64,000 bases of DNA from Ignavibacteria bacterium (lineage in GTDB: Bacteria > Bacteroidota > Ignavibacteria > Tepidaquicellales > Tepidaquicellaceae), in the NCBI GenBank assembly GCA_016710985.1, contig JADJTX010000021.1, positions 1 to 64,000 of the forward strand, written 5' to 3'. Below the pieces are notes generated by a model that was not told the DNA's origin, did not search any database, and saw only the letters and a list, made by a program, of their open reading frames with translations. The position numbers and the translations under genes were made by a program. Numbering within the stretch: position 1 is the first letter of the stretch; each line of letters starts with the position of its first letter. Of the stretch, positions 46,189 through 55,781 are shown one piece after another.

Positions 46189-48567
46189 ATGAAAAACTTA
46201 ATTAAAATGTTTTTACTCATAATATTAATGCACTCACCTTTATTTTCACAAAACGGATGGTTATGGGTAAATCCAATACCACAGGAAAAAAGTTTTAAAT
46301 CAGTTTACTTTACTGATAATTTTTTGGGGTGGGTGGTTGGAAGATCCGGTAAGATTCTTTATACATCAAGCCGTGGATTTAATTGGACAAGCCAGATAAG
46401 CGGGACAAGTTATGAATTGAATTCAGTTCATTTTAAATCTTATACAGGTTGGGTTGTCGGAAACAATGGGATAATTCTAAAAACCACAAACAGAGGTGAT
46501 AACTGGGCTTCTTATGTTTTCCTGACAAACCGCAATTTGAATTCAGTTTATTTTTCAGATAATAATACCGGCTTTATAGCGGGAGATTCCGGGACAATAC
46601 TTAAAACGATAAACGGGGGAACAAATTGGATAAGTCAGTTAAGCGGGACAGGGGATGACTTAACTTCAGTTCACTTTGCAGACAATTATAACGGCTGGGC
46701 GGTTGGAGCTTCAGGCACCATTATTAAGACAACAAACGGAGGAGACAACTGGTCTGTTTATGAAAACCCGGCAAATAATGGATTGCTTTCTGTTCAATTC
46801 CGAAGTAACAATACAGGCTGGGCTGCCGGAGTTTCAGGAACAATTATCAAGACAACAAACGGTGGAACAAACTGGATGAGTCAGTTAAGCGGGACAAGTA
46901 ATGACCTTAACTCAATATTTTTTATTGATGACAATTCCGGCTATGCGGTCGGAAATGGTGGTACAATAATCATGACAATAAACGGCGGAACTGACTGGGT
47001 AGCACAGGAAAGCCAAACAAATGATGACATATTTTCAATATCCATTGTAACGGCGGGATGGTTTACAGCATGGGCTGTTGTTGGTACAGGTTCAATTCTT
47101 AGAAACACAGGATCAAGCTGGGAAATGCATTATAGCGGGACCGGAAACAGTTTGTCCTCAGTTCATTTCGCTGACAACAATACAGGTTATATAGCAGGAG
47201 AAACCGGTACTATTTTAAAAACAACAAACGGCGGAGCAAGCTGGGCTAATCAGGAAAGCGGGATAAACAATATGTTGAAATCAGTTCACTTTGTGAATAA
47301 CAATACCGGCTGGACAGTCGGTAATTCCGGAACAATTCTGAAAACAACAAACGGAGGAACAAACTGGATTAGTCAGCAATCCGGAATAGGTAATGACCTC
47401 ACTTCGGTTTATTTTACAAATACAACCACTGGCTGGGCTGTGGGGAAAAACGGAATTATAATTAAAACAATGAATGGAGGATCAAACTGGACAGCTAAGA
47501 CAGTCGGAACAGGTAACCAACATTTGTACTCAGTTCACTTTACAGACAGCAATAACGGTTGGGCAGCAGGTGCCGGTGATTTTGATTTTTATCTTGGCAT
47601 ACTCCTGAAAACGTCAGACGGCGGTGAGAGCTGGACAACGATATCATTACCATCAAGTTTCTACTGGTACCTTTATTATTCAGTATTTTTCATTGACAGC
47701 TGTAATGGCTGGGTTGTAGGCGGGAAAGAATACGGGTTGGGAAGCGTATTTATTAAAACAACAAACAGCGGAGCAAACTGGACTAGCCAGGAAATGGGGA
47801 TAGATCTTTACTTAACATCAGTTTATTTCACAAATGCCAATAGCGGCTGGGCTGTGGGAGATTACGGAAGAATTCACAAAACAACAAACGGCGGAAGTTA
47901 CTGGGGATATCCTGATATCCCAACATATAATGGACTGAATTCAGTTTACTTCACAGATAACAATATCGGTTGGGCTGTGGGAAATAACGGAACAGTACTT
48001 CGAACAAACATCAGCAATTCGTTCACAATGAATCTGACAGCATCTATAGAAGGATTCTATGATCCGAATTCAAATTCCATGATCTCTGATACAATCACAG
48101 TTTACCTGAGAAGCTCGGATAACCCTTTTCCAAAAATTGATTCCGCAAAAGCGTACTTAAATTCCTCAGGACAGGCATCATTTAATTTCAATAACATTTC
48201 AAATAATGCCGGATATTATATTGAGTTAAAACACAGGAACGGTATTGAAACCTGGAGCAGAACACCTCAGATATTTAGCTCAGATCATTTGAGTTATGAT
48301 TTTACGGATAATTCTGCAAAGGCATATGGAGATAATATGAAAATTGCAGGTAATAAATGGGTTATTTATGCAGGTGATGTTAATCAGGATGGATCTATAG
48401 ATCTGACAGACGAAATAGATATTTATAATGCAGCTGCATCATTTGTTTCAGGATATGTAAACACAGATTTAAACGGAGATGATTATTCAGATTTGAAAGA
48501 CATTCAATTGGTTCATAATAATTCAGTAAGTTTTATAAAGAAGATAACTCCTTTGTATCAACCGTAA
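46189..48567 (+). CDS. YCF48-like repeat secreted protein with dockerin-like C-terminus
   Basis: 792 residues. Start at the ATG with GAGGAG (46175-46180) eight bases upstream; a TTG six bases earlier is less likely. Signal peptide 1-20 (ending PLFSQ). About fifteen YCF48/BNR-like repeats (VHFxDNNTGWAVGxSGTIIKTTNGGTNWxSQxSG) form a beta-propeller to about residue 605. The same ~170-residue tail as in the second M28 protein follows (LTASIEGFYDPNSNSM ..., then DVNQDGSIDLTD and DLNGDDYSDLKD loops). No type IX sorting domain. Intact. The loops suggest calcium binding as in dockerins; a cohesin partner was not seen. Terminator-like hairpin follows. Confidence 0.87.
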   Translation: MKNLIKMFLLIILMHSPLFSQNGWLWVNPIPQEKSFKSVYFTDNFLGWVVGRSGKILYTSSRGFNWTSQISGTSYELNSVHFKSYTGWVVGNNGIILKTTNRGDNWASYVFLTNRNLNSVYFSDNNTGFIAGDSGTILKTINGGTNWISQLSGTGDDLTSVHFADNYNGWAVGASGTIIKTTNGGDNWSVYENPANNGLLSVQFRSNNTGWAAGVSGTIIKTTNGGTNWMSQLSGTSNDLNSIFFIDDNSGYAVGNGGTIIMTINGGTDWVAQESQTNDDIFSISIVTAGWFTAWAVVGTGSILRNTGSSWEMHYSGTGNSLSSVHFADNNTGYIAGETGTILKTTNGGASWANQESGINNMLKSVHFVNNNTGWTVGNSGTILKTTNGGTNWISQQSGIGNDLTSVYFTNTTTGWAVGKNGIIIKTMNGGSNWTAKTVGTGNQHLYSVHFTDSNNGWAAGAGDFDFYLGILLKTSDGGESWTTISLPSSFYWYLYYSVFFIDSCNGWVVGGKEYGLGSVFIKTTNSGANWTSQEMGIDLYLTSVYFTNANSGWAVGDYGRIHKTTNGGSYWGYPDIPTYNGLNSVYFTDNNIGWAVGNNGTVLRTNISNSFTMNLTASIEGFYDPNSNSMISDTITVYLRSSDNPFPKIDSAKAYLNSSGQASFNFNNISNNAGYYIELKHRNGIETWSRTPQIFSSDHLSYDFTDNSAKAYGDNMKIAGNKWVIYAGDVNQDGSIDLTDEIDIYNAAASFVSGYVNTDLNGDDYSDLKDIQLVHNNSVSFIKKITPLYQP

Positions 48568-48615
48568 AGATTCAGACCGAATTATATCCAGGTTATTAAA
48601 CTATCCATTTAAGTT

Positions 48616-48654
48616 AAATCCCGAAGTGATGTGATAATTACTGCTTCGGGGTTT
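48616..48654 (+). terminator. Hairpin terminator after the YCF48-like gene
   Basis: AAATCCCGAAG (48616-48626) pairs with CTTCGGGGTTT (48644-48654). Confidence 0.65.
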
Positions 48655-48881
48655 ACTGTTTTCAGTTTGTTTAGACGGATGTGAATTTCATTGTTCATCT
48701 CTTAAAACACCTCTGTTAAAATTCCATATCCCACTCTAAGACCCTCATAATTAAATCTGCATTTAAGTCATAACAAGCCTCTAGTTAATATTAAATTTCA
48801 GTTAATTATTTCAGTACTCTGACAGAGTATAGTATTGATATACTCCGGGCAAATTATATTTATTGATAAACTTTATATTTC

Positions 48882-48925
48882 TGACATTTCCATGACAATT
48901 GGAAATCTGAGAATGAATATTTTTG
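48882..48925 (+). promoter_or_regulatory. Promoter motif copy D: TGACAATT direct repeat plus TATTTTTG
   Basis: TGACATTT (48882-48889), CCA, TGACAATT (48893-48900), 17 bases, TATTTTTG (48918-48925). It drives the fabZ operon. Confidence 0.7.
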
Positions 48926-48991
48926 ATAAGAAAAAGAAAAGTAAATCAATTAAAGTAAGATTTATTTAAATAACATAAATAAAAATTTAAG

Positions 48992-49450
48992 ATGCGGTAC
49001 TTACTCATAGACAAGATAAAATCCATTGAATGCAATAAGAAGATCACTGCTATAAAAAATGTTGCATTATCCGAAGATGTTTTCTTTGACCATTTTGCCG
49101 GATATCCTGTAATGCCGGGAGCTCTGCAGATAGAAGCTGTAGCGCAGGCTGCGACTGCGTTGCTGGAAGTATCATCAGATTTCAAATTGAAAGCTCTGCT
49201 TACAATAGTGGATAAAGCAAAATTCCGCAAGCTCGTCAAGCCCGGCGATCAGCTTCTGATAAATGTTAATATCATTTCAATGCAGGAAAAATCTGCTTTG
49301 CTCGAAGGAGTAATTACTTCAGACGGAAAAACCGTCATGGACGGAAAGTTTGTTTTTAATCTTAAGAATGCAGATGTGTTTTATCCTTTGAAAACAAGAG
49401 TATTTATTGAGTCAGTATATGACTCTGGCTTGAAGATGCTGAGCTTATAG
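48992..49450 (+). CDS. fabZ: FabZ-like 3-hydroxyacyl-ACP dehydratase
   Basis: 152 residues with the hotdog fold and FabA/FabZ signature HFAGYPVMPGALQIEAVAQAA, holding the catalytic His (about residue 33) and Glu (about 47). It removes water from 3-hydroxyacyl-ACP to give the trans-2-enoyl-ACP. First gene of a compact set: ketosynthase, ACP and enoyl reductase follow with gaps of 2-30 bases. It is preceded by promoter copy D. Because there is no ketoreductase or malonyl transferase here, the set is an accessory pathway leaning on housekeeping enzymes rather than the main fatty-acid system. Confidence 0.88.
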   Translation: MRYLLIDKIKSIECNKKITAIKNVALSEDVFFDHFAGYPVMPGALQIEAVAQAATALLEVSSDFKLKALLTIVDKAKFRKLVKPGDQLLINVNIISMQEKSALLEGVITSDGKTVMDGKFVFNLKNADVFYPLKTRVFIESVYDSGLKMLSL

Positions 49451-49477
49451 GTTTTGAAAAAGAAAAGGAGATCAGTC

Positions 49478-50786
49478 ATGAATGAGAGAAGAGTTGTAGT
49501 AACCGGAGCAGGGGTTGTATCGCCATTCGGAGCCGGCAGGGATATTTTCTGGAACAATATCAGAGAGGGTAATTCAGCCGCTTCATTAATAAAAACATTC
49601 GATGCTTCCGAGCTTCCGGTAAAATTCTTTGCGCCGGTTCCGGTAAGTGAAAATGATCTCGACGAACTGATTGAAGATAAGAAATCACTCAAGACAATGT
49701 GTCGTGCAGCAAAGTTAGCAATGATAGCTGCCGACGAGGCAGTGAAGGATTCAGGAATTGATACGTCATCTGTTGATCCTTATAAATTCGGAACTTCACT
49801 GGGTGCATCAGGCATAGGCTACTGGGATGTGGAATTCACTAAACTTTTTCTCGGATTAATTCTTGGCGGATCAGAGCAGGAAACAGTAAGAGATCTGAAT
49901 CAAAGCAAAATATGGAATCATATTCTGAAAAACCTTTCTCCTCTGACTCCGCTGAAAGCGCTTTCAAACATAGCTACAGCTCACATTGCCATAAAATATA
50001 ATGCAAAAAGGAAACTGTCAGACTGTCACAACTGCCTGCACTTCATCCGCTCAGGCAATAGGTGATGCTTACCGGCAGATCAAATCGGGATATGCAGATG
50101 TAATCATTGCAGGAGGAAGTGACTCTTTGGCAAATCCTTACGGGATAGTAGCATTCAGCCTGCTCGGAGTATTGTCAAAAAACAATGAAGAATATCTGAC
50201 TGCAATAAGACCTTTTGATAAACGAAGAGACGGCTTTATGATAGGAGAAGGAGCGGCGGTATTTGTGCTTGAGGAATATGAACACTGCAGAAAGCGGGGC
50301 GCAAATATATATTCAGAAATAAAAGGTTTTGCAAGTACTAATGATGCATTCAGATTGACTGATGAACCGCCTGATGCAGGCGGCAGTGTAAAGGCAATGG
50401 AACTCGCCCTTGAATATGCCGGGATTGACAGGAGTTCCGTTGATTACATCAATGCTCATGGTACCGGTACAAGGATGAATGATAGGAATGAGACTTTTGC
50501 GATCAAAAAAGTTTTCGGTAACAGAGCATATTCAATACCAGTAAGCTCGACAAAATCAATGATCGGTCATCTTGTAGCCGGGGCAGGAGCAATTGAATTT
50601 GCAGCATGCATAATGGCAATGAAGAATCAGATAATTCCTCCGACTATAAATTATGAAATACCGGATGAAGACTGTGATCTGGATTATGTTCCGAATGTTT
50701 CACGAGACGCAGGTTTAAAGGTAATACAGTCCAACTCATTCGGTTTTGGTGGACAAAACGCCTGTTTAATAATTAAAGAAGTTTAA
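49478..50786 (+). CDS. fabF: Beta-ketoacyl-ACP synthase, FabF type (one frameshift)
   Basis: About 436 residues when reconstructed. It condenses acyl-ACP with malonyl-ACP. Catalytic triad present: Cys in VTTACTSSAQ (about residue 187), His in NAHGTGT and His in STKSMIGHLVAGAG; the C-terminal FGFGGQNACL replaces the common FGFGGTNA. Start at ATG 49478 with AAGGAG upstream; the TTG at 49454 is less likely. One extra A in the A5 run (GCAAAAAGGAAAC, near 50003-50007) splits the gene into frames ending 50065 and starting about 50001. A ~25-residue insertion before the nucleophile is unusual. Second gene of the fab set. Confidence 0.87.
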
Positions 50787-50803
50787 GTTAAAAAAATACA
50801 GAA

Positions 50804-51112
50804 ATGGATATTCAATTTTCAAAAGAAGAATTAACCCAAAGACTGATCTCAATAATATCCGGCGCATTACGGATAAGTCAGGAAAAAATTTCTCCGGAGT
50901 TAAGAATTGTCAGCGATCTTGATGCAGAATCTCTCGACATACTTGACATGCGGTTTACGATCGAACAGGAATTAGGCCTAAACATTGGTGAGCATGAATT
51001 TATTGAAACTATAGGAAAAGGCATGACAGCAGAAGAATTCCTTGACAAATTCACTGTATCAAGTCTGATTGATTTTACAGAAGAAAGGTTAAAAACTAAA
51101 GCATTAGTTTGA
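50804..51112 (+). CDS. Acyl carrier protein
   Basis: 102 residues. ACP fold with the phosphopantetheine attachment serine in LDAESLDILDM (about residue 46) inside the conserved helix start. The N-terminal and C-terminal extensions make it longer than housekeeping ACP (~78 residues), and it ends with a basic segment (EERLKTKALV). It carries the growing acyl chain for the neighbouring enzymes and is probably specific to this cluster. Its stop lies two bases before the enoyl reductase start. Confidence 0.88.
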   Translation: MDIQFSKEELTQRLISIISGALRISQEKISPELRIVSDLDAESLDILDMRFTIEQELGLNIGEHEFIETIGKGMTAEEFLDKFTVSSLIDFTEERLKTKALV

Positions 51113-51114
51113 TC

Positions 51115-51863
51115 ATGAAAGCAGAAAAAAAATACACAGCCCTTGTAACCGGAGGAACTCGCGGTATAGGCAGAGAAGTTTGCCTGGATCTGGCAAGAAA
51201 TTTCACACACACGCTGTTCATAAACTATGTACAAAATGATGTTGAGGCTGAACTGACAAAATCAATGGTTGAAGAATCCGGATGCAAAGTTTTTCTCTTA
51301 AAAAGAAACATGGCGTTTCCGGATGAGATAGATAAAATGTTTGACGAAATATATTCCGTTACAAAAACTCTCGACATGTTTGTTCATTGTCCCGCAATTA
51401 ATTCCTTCAAGCCTCTGATAAAAGTAAAACCAAATCAATGGGACATAACAATGAACGTAAATGCAAGATCATTCCTGCACTGCGTTCAGAAATGTCTGCC
51501 TGTAATGAAGACAGGGCAGATAGTTGCAGTATCCAGTCTGGGCAGCAGGACATATGTGCCGAATTACGGTTCAATGGGACCAACTAAATCCGCATTGGAA
51601 TCCATAGTCAGATATCTTGCAGCAGAGTTAGCAGGTTCCGGGATACGTGTGAACGGTGTCACAGCCGGTTTCGTGCAGACAGATTCACTGACAAAATTCC
51701 CGGACTCGGAGAAGATGATTGAAGAATCATTGAAACGCACTCCTGCCAAACGCATCGGAAATGTAAAGGACATTTCAAATACAGTTCTTTTTTATTAAGT
51801 CCTCTTGCAGACTGGATCTATGGTCAGAATATCATAGTAGACGGCGGGATGTCAGTTGCTTAA
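51115..51863 (+). CDS. fabL: FabL-type enoyl-ACP reductase (SDR family, frameshift at the end)
   Basis: About 249 residues. Short-chain dehydrogenase fold with NAD(P)-binding TGGTRGIG (13-20). The active-site region reads SSLGSRTYVPNY then GSMGPTK: Tyr (151) and Lys (158) are separated by six residues, the Y-x6-K spacing of enoyl reductases (FabI/FabL), whereas ketoreductases (FabG) have Y-x3-K, a position here filled by Met. SSLGS and FVQTDSLTKFP also match FabL. It reduces trans-2-enoyl-ACP. The frame breaks after VLFY because one T is missing in the T6 run (51788-51793); the end LSPLADWIYGQNIIVDGGMSVA reads to TAA at 51861. Fourth gene of the fab set. Confidence 0.82.
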
Positions 51864-51889
51864 ATTTTTAAAAGGGAAAGGACTTTATC

Positions 51890-53537
51890 ATGATAATCAA
51901 TTACATAAAACAATGCGGACATAAGAAATTCTTCAGGTCAGTTGTATATGTACTCATCATTACATTTTCACTGACTGCAAGCGGATGCTATTCAACACAT
52001 GTTGGCAATGTCCGTCCTGACAGTCTGAAATCAGGTGTGAGCTATACAATGATAAAAGCAATTATGAAAGACGGCACAATATTGGATTTAAGAGGTAAGG
52101 AAGCAACTTATGCAGCTAAGTATCAGGATCAACGTAATGTGATTCTTTTTAAAGCTACTGATACTACACTGATTACACCCGGAGTGTTCAATACATCATC
52201 TAAAGTTTCTTTTCTCAGAATCAAAGACATACAAACTCTCATAATTGAAAAAGAAGAAATGAATACTGCAATGACAATAGTTGCAGTTGTTGCTATAGCT
52301 GCCGTATTTGCAGTGATAATAGCGTTAATAATCTCCGCCTCTAAAGATTCTGATCCTCCGCCACCAAGATCCTCGAGTTCTTCCTGTCCGTTCATTTATT
52401 CTTTTAACGGCGAAAATTACATTTTCGACGGCGAACCTTATGGCGGGGCAATTACAGAGGGATTGAAAAAAACTGATTACTCTAAGACTTGATCATCTGA
52501 AATCTGCTGAAGGTAAGTATCAGCTTCTCATGCGAAATGAATCAGATGAAACTCAGTATACTGATGAGATGAAGCTCTTAGTAATTGAGCATCCGCTCAA
52601 TACTGAAGTTGCTCCGGACATCAACGGGAAGATGACAGTATTTAAAAAAGCCTTTCCGTCTGTATCTGTAACCGATGAAAACGGTAAAGACATTACATTA
52701 TTTTTTAAAAATAAGGATGATATACAATGGCAGACTGATATGCCTTATGACAGCAGTTCCATTGGAAAAAATCTGAAACATGAATTGATTTTTAAGTTTC
52801 CAAAACCTGAGTATGCAGGGAAAGTTAAATTTCTTCTTAATGCAGGAACAGCACAATGGGGTGAAGATATGATCAGAGTCATGCTTAATATGAGAGGGGA
52901 TAAAGTTGACAAATGGTATGAGAACATGAACAGCAATGGAGCAGAGTTTATAAAGCTTTATAAATTTATGGAAAGAGAAGAGCTATACATACTAAAAGCA
53001 AATGTACTTGTAAATGACAAGTGGATTACAAAAAGCATAATTCCTGCCGGCGGTCCTTATATAGATGAAGACAGAATAGTGGAATTAGATATCAGTGATG
53101 TCACAGGTGATACACTGTATATTAAGCTGACACCGCCATACGGTTACTGGAAATTTGATTATGCCGGAATGATTTATGAATCAACCAACCCTTCGAATAT
53201 AACTGAACTTTCTGTAAGCAATGCGAAAGATGAAAATGGTTTTGATATCAAAGATTCACTTAAATGGATAGACGGAAAATATTACAGCATGCCTGAGCTT
53301 ACGAATTTTGCAAAAATAGAATTTGAAGCTCCTGCTATTAGTAACGAAAAGAGTAATGATATGAAACAAAGTTTATTTCTGAAAACAACAGGATACTATG
53401 AACTGCATTTGAAAAAAGACAAACCGGAGCAGACAGAATTAATAGAAAAGATTTACAATACTCCGGGAATGATACTTGAAATAACCATGAATGAGTATTT
53501 TAAAAAAATAAAATCACTTGGACTTCTGGAAAAATAA
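51890..53537 (+). CDS. Tandem lipoprotein family member 1 (one frameshift)
   Basis: About 549 residues. Signal with lipobox LTASGC (Cys ~33); a small beta domain (PDSLKSGVSYTMIKAIMKDGTILDL ... FLRIKDIQTLIIEKEE); a membrane helix (~130-150); a linker; then a conserved block SCPFIYSFNGENYIFDGEPYGG followed by AITEGLKKTDYS, and a long C-terminal domain ending KKDKPEQTELIEKIY ... EYFKKIKSLGLLEK. I do not recognise the family. An extra A near 52484 (CTAAGAC for CTAGAC) ends the first frame at 52492; the rest continues from DHLKSAEGKYQLLMRNESDETQ. It follows fabL by 26 bases in the same operon. Lipid anchor plus membrane helix suggests an envelope role, perhaps linked to the lipids made by the fab set (inference). 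Confidence 0.75.
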
Positions 53538-53591
53538 TTTATGTGGCATTAATGACTCAAAATTTATTTAAACATTTGAAAGGAAAACATC

Positions 53592-55244
53592 ATGATATTC
53601 AAATATTTTACAAATCAGGGAGATAAGAATTATTTTAAAGCAACAGTGTTCATTCTTATTTTTGCTTTTTTAAATGCAAGCTGCAATTTTACTTCCAGTG
53701 AAAAAGTCGTGATTCGTCCTGATAACTTACCGGGTGATGCAAGTTACACCATCTTGAAAGCAGTCATGAATGACGGTATTGTAATAGACTTAAAAAACGC
53801 CCAAGCAGTCTATGCAAAAAAATATCAGGACAAAAGAGATGTAATTGTATATACAACAGGTGATACCACGTGGGTAGGTGCAGGTGTTTATAATTTAACT
53901 AATGTAAAGACAGGCTTTCTGGAACTAAAAGATATACAAACCCTCATTATTGAAAAAGATGAAGTGAATTCGGGAATGATAGTCGCTGCAATAATCGGCA
54001 TAGTCGCCGTAATTGCAGTTGTTGCAATAGTTGTTAACGGTAATGATAATAACGGCAATACAGGATATCATCCGTCGTCAGGTTCAGGAGGAGAAAAATA
54101 TTCCTGTCCGTTCATTTATTCTTACAACGGTGAAAAATATATATTCGACGGGGAGCCCTATGGCGGTGCAATTACAGAGGGATTGAAAAGAACTGATTAC
54201 TCTGATCTTCAGAATCTGAAGCTTACAGACGGGAAGTATAAACTTCTTATCCGCAACGAAACAGATGAAACCCAGCATACAGATGAAATGAAGCTCTTAG
54301 TCATTGACCATCCCATCAACACAAAAGCAGCTGCTGATAACAACGGAAACATTACAGTTTTTGAAAAAGCATTTTCGCCGGTATCAGCCAGAGATGAAAA
54401 CGGAAAAGATCTTTCAGTATTTTTCAAAAGTAAAGATAATGTACAGTGGCAAACAGATATGCCAAATGATAAGTCGTCTGATCGTAATACACTCAGACAT
54501 GAACTCATATTTAAGTATCCCAAACCCAAAGATGCAAAGAGTGTAAAATTTCTTGTTAATGCGGGAACATCAATATGGGGAGAGTTCATGGTCAAGAATA
54601 TGCTTGATATGAAAGGTAACGGTGTAGACAAATGGTATGAGGGGATCAACAGAAAAGGAGCAGAGCGGATCGAGTTTCATAAATTCATGGAAAGAGAAGA
54701 GATGTATCTGCTGAAAGTCAATGTTCTGGAAAATGATAAGTGGGTAACAAGAGGATCAATTTCCAACAGCGGTCCATACAAAGATGAGGACAGGATAATT
54801 GAACTGAATACAGAAAACGTAAACGGCGATACCTTATGTATAAAGCTAACTCCTCCTTACGGTTTCTGGAAATTTGATTATGCGGGCGTGATCTATGAAT
54901 CAACAATTCCTTCTAAGATCACAGAGCTTCCTGTAAGCAATGCTATTGATGAAAAAGGTTTTGATGTGAAAGCATTGCTGAGCGGAACAGACGGCAGTTA
55001 TTACAGCATGCCGGAAATGACAAACTTTGCAAAAATAGAATTTGATGCTCCGGCTCCGGATAAAAGCATGAAGCGAAGCTTATTTCTCAAAACCACCGGA
55101 TACTATAACATACATTTGAAAAAAGACAAACCTGAGCAGGCTGAACTGATGGAAAAGATATTCAGCACGCCCGGACTCATACTGGAAATATCCATGGATG
55201 AATATTTCAAAAGGATGCAGACGATGGGATTTACGGATAAATGA
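53592..55244 (+). CDS. Tandem lipoprotein family member 2 (intact)
   Basis: 550 residues, the only intact full-length member. Lipobox LNASC (Cys ~28); N-terminal beta domain (RPDNLPGDASYTILKAVMNDGIVIDLKN ... FLELKDIQTLIIEKDEVNSG); membrane helix of Ile/Val/Ala (~117-140); Gly/Ser linker; conserved block SCPFIYSYNGEKYIFDGEPYGG; C-terminal domain with LIRNETDETQHTDEMKLL, KFPKP/KYPKP, KLTPPYGFWKFDYAGVIYEST, and the end LKKDKPEQAELMEKIFSTPG. The only features I can name are the lipobox and helix. Start ATG has GAAAGGA upstream. Same operon as the fab genes. Confidence 0.8.
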   Translation: MIFKYFTNQGDKNYFKATVFILIFAFLNASCNFTSSEKVVIRPDNLPGDASYTILKAVMNDGIVIDLKNAQAVYAKKYQDKRDVIVYTTGDTTWVGAGVYNLTNVKTGFLELKDIQTLIIEKDEVNSGMIVAAIIGIVAVIAVVAIVVNGNDNNGNTGYHPSSGSGGEKYSCPFIYSYNGEKYIFDGEPYGGAITEGLKRTDYSDLQNLKLTDGKYKLLIRNETDETQHTDEMKLLVIDHPINTKAAADNNGNITVFEKAFSPVSARDENGKDLSVFFKSKDNVQWQTDMPNDKSSDRNTLRHELIFKYPKPKDAKSVKFLVNAGTSIWGEFMVKNMLDMKGNGVDKWYEGINRKGAERIEFHKFMEREEMYLLKVNVLENDKWVTRGSISNSGPYKDEDRIIELNTENVNGDTLCIKLTPPYGFWKFDYAGVIYESTIPSKITELPVSNAIDEKGFDVKALLSGTDGSYYSMPEMTNFAKIEFDAPAPDKSMKRSLFLKTTGYYNIHLKKDKPEQAELMEKIFSTPGLILEISMDEYFKRMQTMGFTDK

Positions 55245-55295
55245 TTTATATATAACATTGATGACTTTAAATTAAACTGTTTGAAGGCAATTATC

Positions 55296-55748
55296 ATGAA
55301 GATCAATCATATTACAGAGTGCGGACATAAGATATTTTTAAAATCTATTATCAACATACTGGTTTTTATTTTGGCATTAACTACATGCTCCTGCTATTCA
55401 ATTTATGAAGGGCAGTATCGTCCCGAAACAATAAGAACTGCAGTCAACTATCACGTAATAAAGGCAATCATGAAAGACGGCACTATAATAGAACTGAGCA
55501 ACACGGGAGCAGTCTATGCAAAAAAATATAAAAATAAAAGTGATGTCATTGTATATTACCCGGCCGGGACTAACACTTCATCCGGTAAAACACCTGAGTT
55601 TATTGAAATAAGAAATATAAAAACTCTAATAATGGGAGTAGAAGAAATAAACACCGGACTGACAATTCTTGCGTCAATTGGAGCAGCAGGAGTTCTTGTG
55701 CTGTTGGTAGGAGGTGCAATATTCGCTTCAGGGTTTTCCGGCTATTGA
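55296..55748 (+). CDS. Tandem lipoprotein family member 3 (short, N-terminal half only)
   Basis: 150 residues. Lipobox LTTCSC, N-terminal beta domain (YRPETIRTAVNYHVIKAIMKDGTIIELSN ... FIEIRNIKTLIMGVEEINTG), membrane helix (ILASIGAAGVLVLLVGGAIF) and a stop right after it (ASGFSGY). It lacks the whole CPF...FDGEPYGG C-terminal domain of members 1, 2 and 4. Start at the ATG at 55296; the TTG at 55281 is unlikely. The clean end after the helix and the matching architecture of the 22787 protein suggest a real short form rather than a truncation. Confidence 0.75.
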   Translation: MKINHITECGHKIFLKSIINILVFILALTTCSCYSIYEGQYRPETIRTAVNYHVIKAIMKDGTIIELSNTGAVYAKKYKNKSDVIVYYPAGTNTSSGKTPEFIEIRNIKTLIMGVEEINTGLTILASIGAAGVLVLLVGGAIFASGFSGY

Positions 55749-55781
55749 GAAGTGATAATTTAAACGGAAAGGAAAATTATT

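Larger units (their letters stand above)
48568..48991. other. Intergenic region with terminator and promoter D
   Basis: The terminator at 48616-48654 and the promoter at 48882-48925 are given separately. The AT-rich DNA between them, and the ~65-base leader before fabZ, show no gene. Confidence 0.75.
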
